The notes: generated from the sequence alone by a model not told the origin. 9,182 nucleotides of DNA from Cellulomonas sp. (GCA_031178805.1 JAPSIJ010000074.1:1-9182), one strand, 5' to 3'. Numbered from the stretch's first letter, positions 1 to 7,687 are shown. Made by a program: numbers and translations.

Positions 1-2343
1 GACCGGGAGGCCGAGCTGCCGGCCGGCGAGCTGATGCAGGACGACTCCCTGCCCGCCGCGATCGACGCCCTCGCGCAGGAGGTGGGCCAGGAGGAGGCGC
101 TCCGCCGCCTGCAGGCCCTGGAGTTCCGCCCGGTGCTGACCGCGCACCCGACCGAGGCGCGCCGGCGGTCCGTGTCGCGCGCGATCCGCCGGATCTCGGA
201 CCTGCTGTCCGAGCGCGACGCGCTCGCGGCCGGCGGCACCTCCCGGGCGGAGAACGACCGCCGGGTGCTGGAGGAGATCGACACCCTCTGGCGGACCTCG
301 CCGCTGCGGGCGCAGAAGCCGACGGTGCTGGACGAGGTCCGCACCGTGATGAACGTCTTCGACACCACGCTGTTCGAGACCTTCCCGACGGTCTACCGCC
401 GCCTGGACGACTGGCTGAACGGCCAGGAGGCCGGCCGGGTGGCGCCGCAGGTGCGGCCGTTCGTCCGGCTCGGCTCGTGGATCGGCGGCGACCGCGACGG
501 CAACCCGAACGTCACCGCCGAGGTGACGCGCGCCGCCGCCGCGCTGGCGAACGAGCACGTGCTGACCGCGCTGGAGGACTCGGCGCGCCGCATCTCGGCC
601 AAGCTGACCCTCGACGCCGCCGGCACCCCGGCCTCCGCCGAGCTGACCGCCCTGTGGCAGCGGCAGCGGGACCTGTCCGAGGACGCCGCCGCCAAGGCCG
701 CGGCCGAGGTCCGGGACCAGCCGCACCGCCGGGCGCTGCGGATGATCGCCGAGCGGATCGCCGCCACCCGCCGCCGGGACGCCGACCTGTCGTACGCCGG
801 GCCGGAGGAGCTGCTCGCGGACCTGGACGTCGTGCAGGGGTCGCTGCTGGCCGCGGGCGCCGGCCGGGCCGCCTACGGCGACCTGCAGCGGCTGACCTGG
901 CAGGTGCAGACGTTCGGCTTCCACCTCGCCGAGCTCGAGGTGCGCCAGCACTCGCAGGTGCACGCCGCGGCGCTCGCGGACATCGCCGAGCACGGCATCG
1001 ACGGGGAGCTGCAGCCCCGGACGGTCGAGGTGCTCGACACCTACCGGGCGATCGGCTCCGTGCAGCGGCGCTACGGCGTCGCCGCGGCCCGCCGGTACAT
1101 CGTGTCCTTCACCCAGGCGCCCGAGCACCTGGCCGCGGTCTACCAGCTCGCCGAGCTGGTGTTCCCGGACCCGGCGACCCGCCCCGTGATCGACGCGATC
1201 CCGCTGTTCGAGACGTTCGCGGACCTCGAGGCCAGCGTGGACATCCTCGAGGAGATGCTCACCCTCCCGGTCGTGCAGCAGCGGCTCGCGGAGAACGGCC
1301 GGCACGTCGAGGTGATGCTCGGCTACTCGGACTCGTCCAAGGACGTCGGCCCGGTGGCCGCGACCCTGGCGCTGGACGTCGCGCAGAGCCGCATCGCGCA
1401 GTGGGGCCAGAAGCACGACCTCACGCTCACGCTGTTCCACGGCCGCGGCGGCGCGCTCGGCCGGGGCGGCGGCCCCGCGAACCGCGCCGTGCTCGCCCAG
1501 CCCCCGGGCTCGGTGGACGGCCGGTTCAAGCTCACCGAGCAGGGCGAGGTCATCTTCGCCCGGTACGGCAACCCGGTGATCGGGGCCCGGCACATCGAGC
1601 AGGTCGCCGCGGCGACGCTGCTGGCCGGCGCGCCGTCCACCGAGCAGCGGAACGCCGGCGCGACCGAGCGGTTCGCCGACCTGGCGGCGTCGCTGGACTC
1701 CGCGTCGCGGACCCGGTTCTACGAGCTGGTCCGCGCCGAGGGCTTCCCGCAGTGGTTCGGGCAGGTCACCCCGCTGGAGGAGCTCGGGCTGCTGCCGATC
1801 GGCTCCCGGCCGGCCCGGCGCGGGCTGTCCGTCGAGTCCCTGGACGACCTGCGGGCGATCCCGTGGGTGTTCTCCTGGTCGCAGGCCCGCACCAACCTCG
1901 CCGGCTGGTTCGGCCTGGGCACCGCGCTGGAGACGGTCGGCGACCTCGCCGAGCTGCAGGCGGCGTACGCGGAGTGGCCGCTGTTCAGCACGATGATCGA
2001 CAACGTCGAGATGTCGCTGGCCAAGACGGACCAGCGGCTCGCCGAGCGCTACCTCGCGCTGGGCGACCGCGACGACCTCGCCGCGCTCGTGCTCGAGGAG
2101 ATGGCGCTGACCCGCAAGTGGGTGCTCGCGATCACCGGCTCGGAGAGCATCCTGTCCCGCCGGCGGATCCTCGGCCGCGCGGTCCAGCTGCGCAGCCCCT
2201 ACGTCGACGCGCTGTCGCTGCTGCAGATCCGGGCGCTGCGCGCGCTGCGGACGGGGGAGTCGCCGGAGCTCGACGAGGACTACAAGCGGCTGCTGCTGCT
2301 CACCGTCAACGGCGTGGCCGCCGGCCTGCAGAACACCGGCTGA
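1..2343 (+). CDS. ppc: Phosphoenolpyruvate carboxylase, 5' end missing
   Basis: Cytoplasmic anaplerotic enzyme that carboxylates PEP with bicarbonate to oxaloacetate and phosphate. The frame is open from base 1 (11 codons precede the first ATG at 34), so the start is upstream of the window. The 780 residues present, against about 880-930 for the family, imply that roughly 90-110 N-terminal residues are missing. Visible motifs (window residue numbers) include LTAHPTEARRRS with the catalytic His at ~49, GSWIGGDRDGNPN near 155-170, GYSDSSKDVG near 440, FHGRGGALGRGGGP near 480, and GSRPARRG near 600. The C-terminus is the family signature QNTG. The Lys of SLAKTD and the terminal Asn match residues of the known aspartate/malate inhibitory site in E. 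coli PEPC, so feedback inhibition is plausible (inference). The gene ends at a strong hairpin and converges on the leftward methyltransferase gene. No frameshift or missing core residue is seen. Confidence 0.97.
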   Translation, partial: DREAELPAGELMQDDSLPAAIDALAQEVGQEEALRRLQALEFRPVLTAHPTEARRRSVSRAIRRISDLLSERDALAAGGTSRAENDRRVLEEIDTLWRTSPLRAQKPTVLDEVRTVMNVFDTTLFETFPTVYRRLDDWLNGQEAGRVAPQVRPFVRLGSWIGGDRDGNPNVTAEVTRAAAALANEHVLTALEDSARRISAKLTLDAAGTPASAELTALWQRQRDLSEDAAAKAAAEVRDQPHRRALRMIAERIAATRRRDADLSYAGPEELLADLDVVQGSLLAAGAGRAAYGDLQRLTWQVQTFGFHLAELEVRQHSQVHAAALADIAEHGIDGELQPRTVEVLDTYRAIGSVQRRYGVAAARRYIVSFTQAPEHLAAVYQLAELVFPDPATRPVIDAIPLFETFADLEASVDILEEMLTLPVVQQRLAENGRHVEVMLGYSDSSKDVGPVAATLALDVAQSRIAQWGQKHDLTLTLFHGRGGALGRGGGPANRAVLAQPPGSVDGRFKLTEQGEVIFARYGNPVIGARHIEQVAAATLLAGAPSTEQRNAGATERFADLAASLDSASRTRFYELVRAEGFPQWFGQVTPLEELGLLPIGSRPARRGLSVESLDDLRAIPWVFSWSQARTNLAGWFGLGTALETVGDLAELQAAYAEWPLFSTMIDNVEMSLAKTDQRLAERYLALGDRDDLAALVLEEMALTRKWVLAITGSESILSRRRILGRAVQLRSPYVDALSLLQIRALRALRTGESPELDEDYKRLLLLTVNGVAAGLQNTG

Positions 2344-2355
2344 CCGGCGCGGCCC

Positions 2356-2406
2356 GCACGCGCGACGGCCCGGCACCCCTCGCGGGTGCCGGGCCGTCGT
2401 GCGTGC
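2356..2406. terminator. Bidirectional intrinsic-type hairpin between convergent genes
   Basis: The arms are 2356-2378 and 2384-2406: 23 paired positions with a single G-T (G-U) mismatch and a 5-base loop, CTCGC. The core is GACGGCCCGGCACCC. The hairpin fills the gap between the ppc stop (2343) and the methyltransferase stop (2422). No T-tract follows on either strand, which is common for actinobacterial terminator hairpins. Being symmetrical, it can serve both convergent transcripts. Stem length and position make termination or 3'-end protection the likely role; activity is inferred. Confidence 0.8.
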
Positions 2407-2421
2407 GGTGCGCGCCCGGGG

Positions 2422-3630
2422 TCAGCCCCAGAGGCGCTTCGTGGCGATCTCCGCGCCCTGCACCAGGGTCTCGAGCTTCGCCCACGCGATCTGCTGGTGG
2501 ATCCGGCCGCCGAGGCCGCAGTCGGTGGCGGCGACGACGTTCTCCCGGCCGACCAGGCGCGCGAACCGCTCGATGCGGTCCGCCACCAGCTCGGGGTGCT
2601 CGACGACGTTGGTCGCGTGCGACACGACGCCCGGCAGGATCAGCCGGCCCTCGGGCAGCGTCACGTCCTCCCAGACCCGCCACTCGTGCTCGTGCCGCAC
2701 GTTGGCCGCCTCGAAGGAGTAGGCGCCCGCGTTGACGGTGAGCATCGTGCGGACGATGTCCTTCATCGGCAGGTCCGTCGTGTGCGGGCCGTGCCAGGAG
2801 CCCCAGCACAGGTGGTACCGGATCTGGTCCTCGGGCAGGCCGCGCAGCGCGTGGTTCAGCGCCTCGACACGCATCTCCGTGAACCGGACGTAGTCCTCGA
2901 CCGTCGGCTCCGGGGTGATCTGGTCCCAGTTCTCCGCCATCGACGGGTCGTCGATCTGCAGCACCAGGCCCGCCTCGATGATCGCGACGTACTCCTCGCG
3001 CATCGCGTCGGCCAGCGCCCAGACGTACTCCTCGTCCGTGGCGTAGTACTCGTTGTCCATCCGCGCGGCGCTGCCGGGTGCGATGGAGGTGATGAAGCCC
3101 TCGCGCGCCCCGGTGGCGGCGAGCGCGGCCCGGAGGTTCGCGGCGTCCTGCGCCACGGCCTCCTGGCCGGTGTAGGTCACGGGCGCGACGGCCGTCGGGA
3201 ACGGCTTCGGGTCGCCGCCGTGGAACACGCCGCTGGTCGGGTCGGCGTACGCCTCCTCGAACCGGGCGCGGTCCCGCCGCCGGCCGAAGCCGGTCACCCG
3301 CACGTCGCCCGGCGCGGACTGCACGTCCTTGAAGATCCACGAGGCGCCGTCCCGCAGCTCCAGGCCGCCCAGGCGCTGGAACGAGTAGGACCACCAGGCG
3401 CCGTAGTCGATCGGGCTGCTCATCGCCTTGCCGAACTCGCCGTCGCCCGGCACGTCGATGCCGAGGTCGACCTGGCGCTGCACGAGGCCGGTGACGGCGT
3501 CGGACAGCAGCTCGGCGTACCCGGCGGCGTCCTGCCCGGCCTCGCGCGCGGCGTTCGCGGCGATCAGCTCGGGCGTGCGCGGCAGGCTGCCGGCGTGGCT
3601 GGTGAGGATGTGGTCGGTGCTGCGGATCAT
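2422..3630 (-). CDS. Cobalamin-independent methionine synthase C-terminal-like zinc methyltransferase
   Basis: A 402-residue protein of the UROD/MetE-like superfamily (COG0620), which transfers methyl groups to thiols at a zinc site. It starts MIRSTDHILTSHAGSLPR, the N-terminal pattern of single-domain MetE homologues. Putative zinc ligands match MetE: His273 and Cys275 in YHLCWGS, Glu307 in YSFEAAN, and Cys371 in ATDCGLGGR, with spacing close to E. coli MetE (H641, C643, E665, C726). DGEFGK (63-68) resembles the MetE substrate-site loop. Full MetE is about 750 residues, so the N-terminal folate-binding half is absent. The methyl donor may therefore differ, and substrate cannot be assigned. 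The ATG at 3630 is preferred: GGGAG lies 5 bases upstream, while an in-frame ATG at 3666 (12 residues longer) has GAGG directly adjacent and the extra residues are low-complexity. It lies 93 bp behind the hydrolase gene and may be cotranscribed or have its own promoter. Confidence 0.87.
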   Translation of the reverse strand: MIRSTDHILTSHAGSLPRTPELIAANAAREAGQDAAGYAELLSDAVTGLVQRQVDLGIDVPGDGEFGKAMSSPIDYGAWWSYSFQRLGGLELRDGASWIFKDVQSAPGDVRVTGFGRRRDRARFEEAYADPTSGVFHGGDPKPFPTAVAPVTYTGQEAVAQDAANLRAALAATGAREGFITSIAPGSAARMDNEYYATDEEYVWALADAMREEYVAIIEAGLVLQIDDPSMAENWDQITPEPTVEDYVRFTEMRVEALNHALRGLPEDQIRYHLCWGSWHGPHTTDLPMKDIVRTMLTVNAGAYSFEAANVRHEHEWRVWEDVTLPEGRLILPGVVSHATNVVEHPELVADRIERFARLVGRENVVAATDCGLGGRIHQQIAWAKLETLVQGAEIATKRLWG

Positions 3631-3652
3631 CGGGTCTCCCGGCTCTGGCGAC

Positions 3653-3675
3653 GGTGCGACGCCCATCCTCGCACC
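3653..3675. promoter_or_regulatory. Inverted repeat overlapping a possible -10 of the methyltransferase gene
   Basis: GGTGCGA (3653-3659) and TCGCACC (3669-3675) are perfect 7-bp arms with a 9-base spacer. They lie 23-45 bases upstream of the chosen start at 3630. On the minus strand the sequence GAGGAT (3670-3665) inside the repeat resembles an actinobacterial -10 (TAnnnT-like); no convincing -35 is visible. If this is the promoter, a repressor on the repeat would block it. It could equally be a small leader hairpin. Confidence 0.3.
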
Positions 3676-3723
3676 GGCGGCGCGGGTCGGGCGTGCAGGT
3701 CCACCGCGCGCCGGGGCGGGACC

Positions 3724-4413
3724 TCAGCCCAGGCGCCGCGCGCGGAACGGCGCGCCCGGCAGGCCGCGGCGGGTGAGGTCCTGCAGCACGTGCAGCAGGA
3801 TCCGGTTGAACGTCACCGGCGCGTGGCTGTTCACGTCGTGACCCGCGCCGGGCACGACCCACTGCCGCGCGCCGGGGGACGCGCCGAGGTACCGGCGGGC
3901 GCCGAACCGCAGCGGGTCGCGGGCGCCGTTCACGAGCCACACCGGCAGGCCGAGCCGCCGCAGGTCCCGCAGCGGGGAGTAGCCGTGCATCGCGGCGAGC
4001 ATGTCGGTGACGACGTGCCAGGTGCCGCCGCCGCGGCCGAGGGCGCGCACGACGCGGGTGGACGCGCGGCGGTACGCGCCGAGCGGCTTGCCCCTGATCT
4101 CCGTGGAGCAGCCGGCGAGGAGCACGCCGGCGAGCCGGTCCTGGTGCTCCGCGGCGTAGGCGAGGGACATGTACCCGCCCAGCGAGAGGCCGACCAGCAG
4201 CGGGGGCGTGGCGCACGAGCGCACGGCGGCGTCGATCGCGGCGAGGCCGCCCTCGAAGGTGAACCGCTCGCCGGCGCGGCTGCCGTGGCCGGGCAGGTCG
4301 ATGGCGACCGCGGGGTGGCCGTCCTCGGTGAGGGCGCGGACCTGGTCGTCCCAGATGCGGGAGGAGGTGCGGGTGCCGTGCACGAGCACGATGGGGTGCC
4401 TGGTGGGGGTCAT
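3724..4413 (-). CDS. Alpha/beta hydrolase, small single-domain
   Basis: A 229-residue cytoplasmic serine hydrolase of the alpha/beta fold; I see no signal peptide or membrane segment. PIVLVHGTRTSSRIWDDQ (7-24) gives the HG oxyanion region and the W-D/Q signature. AIDLPGHGSR (37-46) is the next typical strand and loop. The nucleophile elbow is GLSLGG with Ser77, the acid is Asp166 in NGARDPLR, and the base is His192 in GAGHDVN, so the triad is complete. The lid region (about 105-150) is short and carries two Arg-rich stretches. The substrate (ester, lactone, carbon-carbon or haloalkane bond) cannot be told from sequence. GGAAGG lies 4 bases before the ATG, a slightly tight spacing. It sits between the LAL regulator (126-bp gap) and the methyltransferase (93-bp gap) on the same strand, so it is a natural candidate target of that regulator. 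Confidence 0.88.
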   Translation of the reverse strand: MTPTRHPIVLVHGTRTSSRIWDDQVRALTEDGHPAVAIDLPGHGSRAGERFTFEGGLAAIDAAVRSCATPPLLVGLSLGGYMSLAYAAEHQDRLAGVLLAGCSTEIRGKPLGAYRRASTRVVRALGRGGGTWHVVTDMLAAMHGYSPLRDLRRLGLPVWLVNGARDPLRFGARRYLGASPGARQWVVPGAGHDVNSHAPVTFNRILLHVLQDLTRRGLPGAPFRARRLG

Positions 4414-4457
4414 GCGCCCTTCCGGGAGGGGGCTCGGCGCTGGCGGCCGGAGGAGGC

Positions 4458-4496
4458 GCCGCGGGCGGGTCCCAGCCGCGGCCTGGCCCCAGGATA
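4458..4496 (-). promoter_or_regulatory. Possible -10 and leader inverted repeat for the hydrolase gene
   Basis: In the 126-bp gap between regulator and hydrolase, the minus strand shows TATCCT (4496-4491), the only AT-rich hexamer there and a fit to the actinobacterial TAnnnT -10. No good -35 lies 16-18 bases upstream. Between it and the hydrolase ATG, GCCGCGG (4458-4464) and CCGCGGC (4476-4482) form a 7-bp inverted repeat with an 11-base spacer, which could be an operator or a weak hairpin. In DNA this GC-rich, such short repeats arise by chance fairly often. Confidence 0.25.
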
Positions 4497-4539
4497 GGTC
4501 GCCGGCCTGGGTGGCGCCTGGGTACCCGCGGGCGGGCGG

Positions 4540-7476
4540 TCAGCCGCCGAGCAGGCCCCGCCGGTGCGCGATCGTCACGGCCTCCGCACGGCCGCCGGCC
4601 CCGAGCTTGTCGAGCACCCGGGAGACGTGCACGGACACCGTCTTGCCGCTGATGAACAGCCGCTCGCCGATCTGCCGGTTGCTCAGCCCCTCGGCGACCA
4701 GGCCGAGCACCTCCGCCTCGCGGCCGGTGAGGACGTCGCCCGGCCCGGTGACGACGCCCGGCAGGTCCAGCCGCCCCCGCCGGGCGAGGTCGGTGACCGC
4801 GCCGGCCAGCGGCCGGGCACCGATCTCGCGGGCGACCGACAGCGCGGCGGCGGCCTGCTCCCGCGCGCCGTCCCGGTCCCCGGTGGCGAGCAGCGCCTCC
4901 GCCCACCGCCAGCGGGCGCGCGCGAGCTCGTAGCGGTAGCCGTAGTCGAGCTCCGCGGCGGCGCGCCGCCACGCCGCGGGGTCGGCGGTGCCGGTGAGCC
5001 GGGCGTGCTCCGCGTGCGCGCGGGCCAGCCACGCGCGTCCCTCGGGGCCGAGCTGCCCGCCGCGCGGCCGCCCGCGGTCGGCGGTGACCACCGCGCGGGC
5101 GAGCAGGCGCTCGCCGGTGTCCAGGCGCGTGGCCGGGTCCCGCCCCGCCAGCCGGTCCCCGGCCGCCTGGTCGGCCAGGGCCGCCAGGCCCAGCGCGGAC
5201 AGCCAGATGCCGCCGAGGAAGTAGTCGGACCACACCCGGCTGATCTCGTCGATCAGCTCGTGCGCGAGGGCCACCGCCTCGTCCAGCCGGCCGGCCCACG
5301 TCAGCGCGTCCACCGTGCTGCCGCCGGCGATCAGCGTGATCATCGTGTCGCCGTGCTGCCCGTGCAGCAGGGCCGTGCCGCGCTCGACGGCGTCCGCGTC
5401 GCCGCGGGCGACCGCGGCGTACATCTGCACGCCGGCCAGGGCGGACTCCGCGCGCGGCGGTCCGGGGTCGGCCGTCGGCGCCGGCGGGGTCAGGTCGCCG
5501 CGGGCGTAGCGGACGATCTCCTCGAACAGCCGCAGCTCGACGCCGTAGACGGACCAGGTGAGGCCGGACCGGGTGGCGAGCTCGCGCCCGGCGGCGGTGA
5601 TCCGGGCCGCGTCGTCGAGCCGGCCCGCGTAGAACCGGTTCGCGGCGAGGTTGTAGGTGCAGCGCAGCTCGGTCGTGGTGTCGCCCGCGTCGCGCGCCCG
5701 GTGCAGGGCCTCGGTGAGCAGGTCGGCGGCGCGGTCGCGGTCCTCGACCACGAGCACGGCCAGCGAGATCAGCGCGTCGGCCTCGGCGTCCGCCGCCCCC
5801 GCGGCCCGGGCCTCCGCCACGGCCGCGGAGGCCGCCGCACCGGCCTGGTCGTCCAGGTCCGAGTTCAGCGCGGCGCGGGCGTGGGTGGCGAGCGCCCACG
5901 CGCGGTCCGCGCTCGGCCGGCCGTCGGCGCCGTCCAGGGCGGCCAGCGCGCGGTCGGTCTCGCGCAGCGCCTCGTCCACGCGCTCGACGCCCAGCAGGTG
6001 GCGGGCGAGCGTGGTGCGCAGCGCGGCCGCGCGGGCGGCGGCCGCGGCGCTGCCCGCGCCGTCCACCGTCGACACCGCCTCGCGCGCCATCGCGACGGCC
6101 CGGTCGCCCAGGCCGGCCCGCCCGCCGGCCGCCGCCGCCGCGAGCAGCACGTCCACCCGCTCCTCCCCGAGGTCGGCCGCCGCGCTCGGCACGCCCGGCC
6201 ACAGGCGCAGCACCGTCTCCAGGTGCCGCAGCTCCTCCGCGGGCGCGAGCACGCGGGCGGCGTCCCGCGCCGCGTCCCGCGAGGCCAGCAGGGCGAGCCG
6301 GGTGTCGTGCGACAGCAGGGCGTGGTGCGCGCGCTCCGCGGGCGTCGCCAGCGCGGGGTCGGCCGCGGCGGCCAGCAGGTAGTCCCGGTGCAGGCCGACC
6401 TGCTCCCCGGGCAGCAGGTCGGAGTACACGGCCTCCGCCAGCAGGGCGTGCCGGAAGGCGATCCGGCCGTCCTCGCCGACCAGCACGTGGTGCGCCACCG
6501 CGTCGCGCAGCGCCGCGTCGAAGGCGGCGTGGTCGGCGGGAGCCGCGTCGGGCCCGGTGACCACGGCCCGCAGCAGCGGCTCGGCGACCCGCCGGCCCGC
6601 CGCCGACGCCGCCCGCACCAGCCGCTGCACCTCGGGATCGAGCTGCTCCAGCCGGGCGCGCAGCACGTCCGCCAGCGTGCCCGGCAGGTCGGTGCCGGCG
6701 CCGCGGGCCTCCAGCAGCTCCTCGGCGAAGTACGCGTTGCCCTCCGACCGCCGCGCGATCCGGCGCAGCGCGTCCTCCGGCAGCGGCTGCCCGGCCAGCG
6801 CGGTGGTGAACGCGCGCAGCTCCTCGCCGGTGAACGGCGGCAGGTCGATCCGCTCGACCCGGGGGTGCCGGCCGAGCTCGGCGAGCACCGGGCGCAGCGG
6901 GTGGCGCCGGTGCAGGTCGTCCGCGCGGTAGGAGCCGACCAGCAGCACCGGCTCGCTGCGCAGCCGGGCGACGAGGAACCGCAGCAGGTCCCGGCTGGAG
7001 GAGTCGGCCCAGTGCAGGTCCTCCAGGACGAGCACCAGGGGGGCGCCCGTGCGCCCCGCGGCGGCCAGCACGGCCGCGACGCCGTCGAAGAGCTGCAGCC
7101 GCTGGGTCTGCTCGTCCGCGCTGGTCGGCTCCGCGGCCGTCGCGGGCAGCAGCCGGCGCAGCGCGGGGCGGGCGGCCACCACCTCGGCGACGCCCGGGCA
7201 GTCCGCGGCCACGAGCTGGTGCAGCGCCTCCGCGAACGGCAGGTACGGCAGGCCGATGCCGCCCAGGTCGATGCAGTGGCTCACCACCACGGTCGCGCCG
7301 CGCTGCTCGGCCAGCCGCGCGACGTGGCTGAGGAGCCGGGTCTTGCCCACGCCCGCGTCGGCGCCGAGCAGCACGAGCCCGGGCTCGCCCGCCGCCGCGC
7401 GCTCGACGGCGGCGAGCAGCGCGGCGACCTGGGTCTCCCGCGCGACGAACGGCGCCTGCGCCACCGACCGGCTCAT
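4540..7476 (-). CDS. LuxR-family regulator, large ATP-binding (LAL) type
   Basis: A 978-residue cytoplasmic transcription factor of the LAL class (MalT-like STAND architecture). The N-terminal AAA/NTPase domain begins PFVARETQVAALL, like the usual LVGREREL start. It carries Walker A GADAGVGKT (38-46) and Walker B LVLVLEDLHWAD (147-158). A long Ala- and Leu-rich helical middle (about 330-880) is TPR-like. The C-terminal LuxR HTH runs from LTGREAEVLGLVAEGLSNRQ to the end (about 916-978), with the recognition helix in SGKTVSVHVSRVL. In this class, ATP and an inducer drive oligomerisation and activation; the inducer is unknown here. I chose ATG 7476. An in-frame GTG at 7557 would add 27 residues, but those codons include GCA, GAA, CGT, CGA and GCT, unlike the near-pure GC third positions of the gene. 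Neither start has a good ribosome site. It follows a 40-residue ORF and precedes the hydrolase gene on the same strand. Confidence 0.93.
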   Translation of the reverse strand: MSRSVAQAPFVARETQVAALLAAVERAAAGEPGLVLLGADAGVGKTRLLSHVARLAEQRGATVVVSHCIDLGGIGLPYLPFAEALHQLVAADCPGVAEVVAARPALRRLLPATAAEPTSADEQTQRLQLFDGVAAVLAAAGRTGAPLVLVLEDLHWADSSSRDLLRFLVARLRSEPVLLVGSYRADDLHRRHPLRPVLAELGRHPRVERIDLPPFTGEELRAFTTALAGQPLPEDALRRIARRSEGNAYFAEELLEARGAGTDLPGTLADVLRARLEQLDPEVQRLVRAASAAGRRVAEPLLRAVVTGPDAAPADHAAFDAALRDAVAHHVLVGEDGRIAFRHALLAEAVYSDLLPGEQVGLHRDYLLAAAADPALATPAERAHHALLSHDTRLALLASRDAARDAARVLAPAEELRHLETVLRLWPGVPSAAADLGEERVDVLLAAAAAGGRAGLGDRAVAMAREAVSTVDGAGSAAAAARAAALRTTLARHLLGVERVDEALRETDRALAALDGADGRPSADRAWALATHARAALNSDLDDQAGAAASAAVAEARAAGAADAEADALISLAVLVVEDRDRAADLLTEALHRARDAGDTTTELRCTYNLAANRFYAGRLDDAARITAAGRELATRSGLTWSVYGVELRLFEEIVRYARGDLTPPAPTADPGPPRAESALAGVQMYAAVARGDADAVERGTALLHGQHGDTMITLIAGGSTVDALTWAGRLDEAVALAHELIDEISRVWSDYFLGGIWLSALGLAALADQAAGDRLAGRDPATRLDTGERLLARAVVTADRGRPRGGQLGPEGRAWLARAHAEHARLTGTADPAAWRRAAAELDYGYRYELARARWRWAEALLATGDRDGAREQAAAALSVAREIGARPLAGAVTDLARRGRLDLPGVVTGPGDVLTGREAEVLGLVAEGLSNRQIGERLFISGKTVSVHVSRVLDKLGAGGRAEAVTIAHRRGLLGG

Positions 7477-7500
7477 GCCGTCGATGGTGGCAGCCGGCAC

Positions 7501-7512
7501 CGACACGTGTCG
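7501..7512. promoter_or_regulatory. Perfect 12-bp palindrome upstream of the LAL regulator
   Basis: CGACACGTGTCG is its own reverse complement, with CACGTG at the centre. It sits 25-36 bases before the chosen ATG at 7476 and after the stop of the small ORF, in a stretch with more A/T than its neighbours. The position suits an operator in the regulator's leader or promoter, possibly for autoregulation. Function is inferred; the flanking bases do not extend the symmetry. Confidence 0.4.
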
Positions 7513-7564
7513 CCGGAGTTCTGCCACGGGCGGACGCCGGTCCGCGGTGGTCGGCACCGGGCGG

Positions 7565-7687
7565 TCAGCGGCGGCCGTGGCCGCGGCGGCGCCAGCGCCA
7601 GCCCAGGTCCCCGCGCACCGCCGCGCGGACGACCTCCTGCCGGTAGGCCACCTCGGCGTCCAGCGCCGGGCCCCAGATGGTGTCCAT
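7565..7687 (-). CDS. Small 40-residue hypothetical protein
   Basis: I do not recognise this protein. The frame runs from an ATG at 7687 to a TGA at 7567-7565. AGGGAG (7700-7695) lies 7 bases before the ATG, the best ribosome site in the leftward cluster. The protein starts MDTIWGPALDAEVAYRQEV and ends LGWRWRRRGHGRR. The first half is mildly acidic and likely helical; the second is strongly basic with two Trp residues, giving a polar, cationic tail suited to nucleic acid or membrane-surface contact (inference). There is no signal peptide or membrane segment. Nearly every third codon position is G or C, as in real genes here. It is the first gene of the leftward cluster, 88 bases ahead of the regulator. 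It could be a leader peptide, a small regulatory partner of the regulator, or a chance ORF, but the ribosome site argues for translation. Confidence 0.6.
   Translation of the reverse strand: MDTIWGPALDAEVAYRQEVVRAAVRGDLGWRWRRRGHGRR

Noticed and set aside
477..2735. A 752-codon plus-strand frame overlapping ppc
   Set aside because: Its composition is Arg/Ala/Gly/Pro-rich shadow sequence; ppc in the other frame has all the family motifs.
3697..3724. AGGTCC and GGACCT inverted repeat at the hydrolase stop codon, considered as a terminator
   Set aside because: The arms are only 6 bp with a 16-base loop and no T-tract; this is too weak in such GC-rich DNA.
2386..4497. A 703-codon plus-strand frame opposite the hydrolase and methyltransferase
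   Set aside because: It starts inside the terminator hairpin and has no recognisable fold; both genes on the other strand have complete catalytic residues.
2306..6202. A 1298-codon open frame on the minus strand across several genes
   Set aside because: The protein is Arg/Gly/Ala/Pro-rich with no domain and overlaps three well-supported genes in another frame. It is an effect of few stop codons in GC-rich DNA.
7477..7557. N-terminal extension of the LAL regulator from GTG 7557, nearly touching the small ORF's stop
   Set aside because: Several A/T-ending codons, no ribosome site and a palindrome in the stretch make it look like leader; the domain begins just after ATG 7476.
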